Positions 23,477-24,769 of a stretch of DNA of 24,769 nt are shown here, in pieces. Position 1 is the first letter of the stretch. Each line of letters opens with the position of its first letter. The notes below the pieces were generated by a model. It saw only the letters and a program-made list of their open reading frames with translations. It ran no database searches and was not told the DNA's origin. Position numbers and translations under genes: made by a program. Origin of the DNA: Virgibacillus_R byunsanensis (GTDB lineage Bacteria > Bacillota > Bacilli > Bacillales > Amphibacillaceae); assembly GCF_042675965.1 (NCBI RefSeq), contig NZ_JBHTKJ010000055.1, forward strand, positions 1 through 24,769, written 5' to 3'.

Positions 23477-23631
23477 TTTGATTCCTCCATATATCAATCA
23501 TAATATATATAAAATTGCGTAACAATTATATTTCATTCATTGTAACACAAACGTAAAAGTGGATATTGCATAAAGAAGTTCCGTTCGTCATAAAACTATT
23601 AAAAGAGTCAACCAAGAAAGGGGATAATTGC

Positions 23632-24660
23632 ATGTTGAATGGTACTGTGGAACATGTAGTTAAACAATCGTTTCTTTATAGCTATATGTTAAGCCAACCG
23701 TTTGCTGTATATGTTGATGCTTATCCTGTACTGCAAAATAAACTACTATTAGAAGCAGAAGAAATTCAATACGGAGAGCACGGTGAAACAACTCGCGTAT
23801 TACAGCAGAAGCTAAACAAATTGTCCTATTATGATGATAGTATCGACGGTGATTTTGGATTATTGACAGAATATGCATTAAAGAAATTTCAGGCGGATCA
23901 TAATGTTGGAGTAACAGGTCAAGCAGATAGGAAGACATTGTATGCAATAATTGAATTGGAAAGAGAAACGTACATGGAACAATTAGAAGATTTATCAGGA
24001 ACTGTTTATCCTGGTATGCACGATAACGATGTAAAGATAGTTCAACGGTCCCTTCAATACTTCGGATACTATGAAGGAGAGATCGATGGAATTTACGGTC
24101 CACTTACAAAAAAAGCACTTCAAATTGCAGAGGATGAACATGACATAGAATTAATGGAGGAAATTACACAAGAATCATTGACTACAATGTACGAAGATGA
24201 AAATACAGAACAACAGCAACAACAAACACAAGTAGAAACCAAATCAAAAGAAGAAGCAAAAGAGAAGGAAACGGAAGTTGTGCAAGTGAAAACACAAACC
24301 TATGACAATACAGATATTATTCAAACTGCTCATTCGTTAATTGGCACCCCTTATGTATGGGGCGGGACTTCAACAAGTGGATTTGATTGCAGTGGATTTC
24401 TACAATACATTTTTCAAACAAGAAATGTTACGATCCCGAGAACCGTTAGTGACATATGGAATTTTTCTCAGCATGTTGATTCACCATCGGTCGGTGATCT
24501 CGTATTTTATGAAACATATAAGCCTGGACCATCTCATGCAGGAATATACATTGGTGACGGTAAATTTATCCATGCAGGTTCATCTCGAGGAGTAGAAATA
24601 AGTGAAATGAGCACTTCTTACTGGCAACAAAGATATTTAGGCTCTAAAAGGGTCAAGTAA
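23632..24660 (+). CDS. NlpC/P60 peptidoglycan hydrolase with two peptidoglycan-binding domains
   Basis: 342 residues from the ATG at 23632, which has AAAGGGG eight bases upstream; the frame opens further left to 23566 without a site. The first 30 residues include a hydrophobic run (FLYSYMLSQPFAVYVDAYP) that could serve as an atypical signal peptide. Two PG_binding_1 repeats follow (RVLQQKLNKLSYYDDSIDG and IVQRSLQYFGYYEGEIDG), then a Gln/Glu/Lys-rich linker (TEQQQQQTQVETKSKEEAKE), then the NlpC/P60 domain. Its catalytic Cys is in FDCSGFLQ, with His in SHAGIYIGDG and FIHAGSS. Such enzymes are D,L-endopeptidases that trim stem peptides of the wall. Divergent from thyA across about 150 bases. Confidence 0.88.
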   Translation: MLNGTVEHVVKQSFLYSYMLSQPFAVYVDAYPVLQNKLLLEAEEIQYGEHGETTRVLQQKLNKLSYYDDSIDGDFGLLTEYALKKFQADHNVGVTGQADRKTLYAIIELERETYMEQLEDLSGTVYPGMHDNDVKIVQRSLQYFGYYEGEIDGIYGPLTKKALQIAEDEHDIELMEEITQESLTTMYEDENTEQQQQQTQVETKSKEEAKEKETEVVQVKTQTYDNTDIIQTAHSLIGTPYVWGGTSTSGFDCSGFLQYIFQTRNVTIPRTVSDIWNFSQHVDSPSVGDLVFYETYKPGPSHAGIYIGDGKFIHAGSSRGVEISEMSTSYWQQRYLGSKRVK

Positions 24661-24769
24661 AAATTTGTATAAATCACACCTTTATTATAAATACTACTAG
24701 TTATAACTCAACTTTCGCAGCTAGAAAAAAGTGTTCCATTTAACCAGCTGTAAAGCGTGTCACTGTTCA

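Noticed and set aside
23660..24103. Long minus-strand frame of 147 codons
   Set aside because: Antisense to the peptidoglycan-binding repeats of the intact NlpC/P60 gene, with no ribosome site or recognisable motif.
24661..24769. Short minus-strand frame at the right edge
   Set aside because: About 16 codons (SDTLYSWLNGTLFSS) before a stop; too little sequence to call a gene end.
1..24769. CRISPR array, tRNA or rRNA gene
   Set aside because: No regularly spaced identical repeats and no tRNA or rRNA sequence signature were seen on either strand.

Overview
The window looks like chromosomal DNA of a low-GC, spore-former-type Bacillaceae (Oceanobacillus/Virgibacillus-like). The evidence is the AT-rich sequence, strong AGGAGG ribosome sites, several TTG/GTG starts, and the Bacillaceae gene pairs citA-citR, thyA-dfrA, tatA-tatC, yozE, fused msrAB, a YqfQ-like protein and a LysM/M14 peptidase. 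The genus is an inference; no rRNA or tRNA gene is present.

Region 1 (1-4160) is a graveyard of mobile DNA. It holds the C-terminal half of a LAGLIDADG homing endonuclease, an intact small protein that reads as two tandem ribbon-helix-helix units, a XerC/D-like tyrosine recombinase killed by two nonsense codons and two frameshifts, an opposite-strand remnant of a second tyrosine recombinase, a decayed IS110-family transposase, and a truncated group II intron on the minus strand (5' end near 4157, reverse transcriptase cut off before its catalytic box).

Region 2 (4430-9820) is the most interesting part. A PAS-AAA+-HTH sigma-54 activator is followed by a near-perfect -24/-12 promoter (6057-6073), a leader of about 330 bases, and three genes: an NCS1 (cytosine/purine/allantoin-type) permease, a PuuE/HpPgdA-like polysaccharide-deacetylase-fold enzyme, and a ureohydrolase with all metal ligands. 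A terminator closes the unit. The simplest reading is an inducible pathway that imports a cyclic ureide or guanidino compound, opens it, and removes urea. The substrate is unknown.

Region 3 (9820-11160) is a second patch of dead accessory DNA. On the minus strand lie a decayed gene of a family I cannot name, a directly overlapping HNH endonuclease remnant that has lost its catalytic core, and then an array of pentamers with GG at strict 5-base spacing ending at a hairpin. This gene-gene-array order looks like one phage- or ICE-derived module.

Region 4 (11160-24769) is ordinary core genome in good condition: citA/citR (divergent, with a LysR-type dyad between them), a FAD/Rieske oxidoreductase, acylphosphatase, a 7Fe-type ferredoxin, a LysM-M14 peptidoglycan peptidase, a histidine phosphatase, a small conserved protein, MsrAB, a YqfQ-like protein, the tatA-tatA-tatC-yozE cluster (minus strand, tandem tatA copies), the thyA-dfrA-mobA cluster (minus strand), and a secreted-type NlpC/P60 cell-wall hydrolase. 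Several gene ends share bidirectional terminators.
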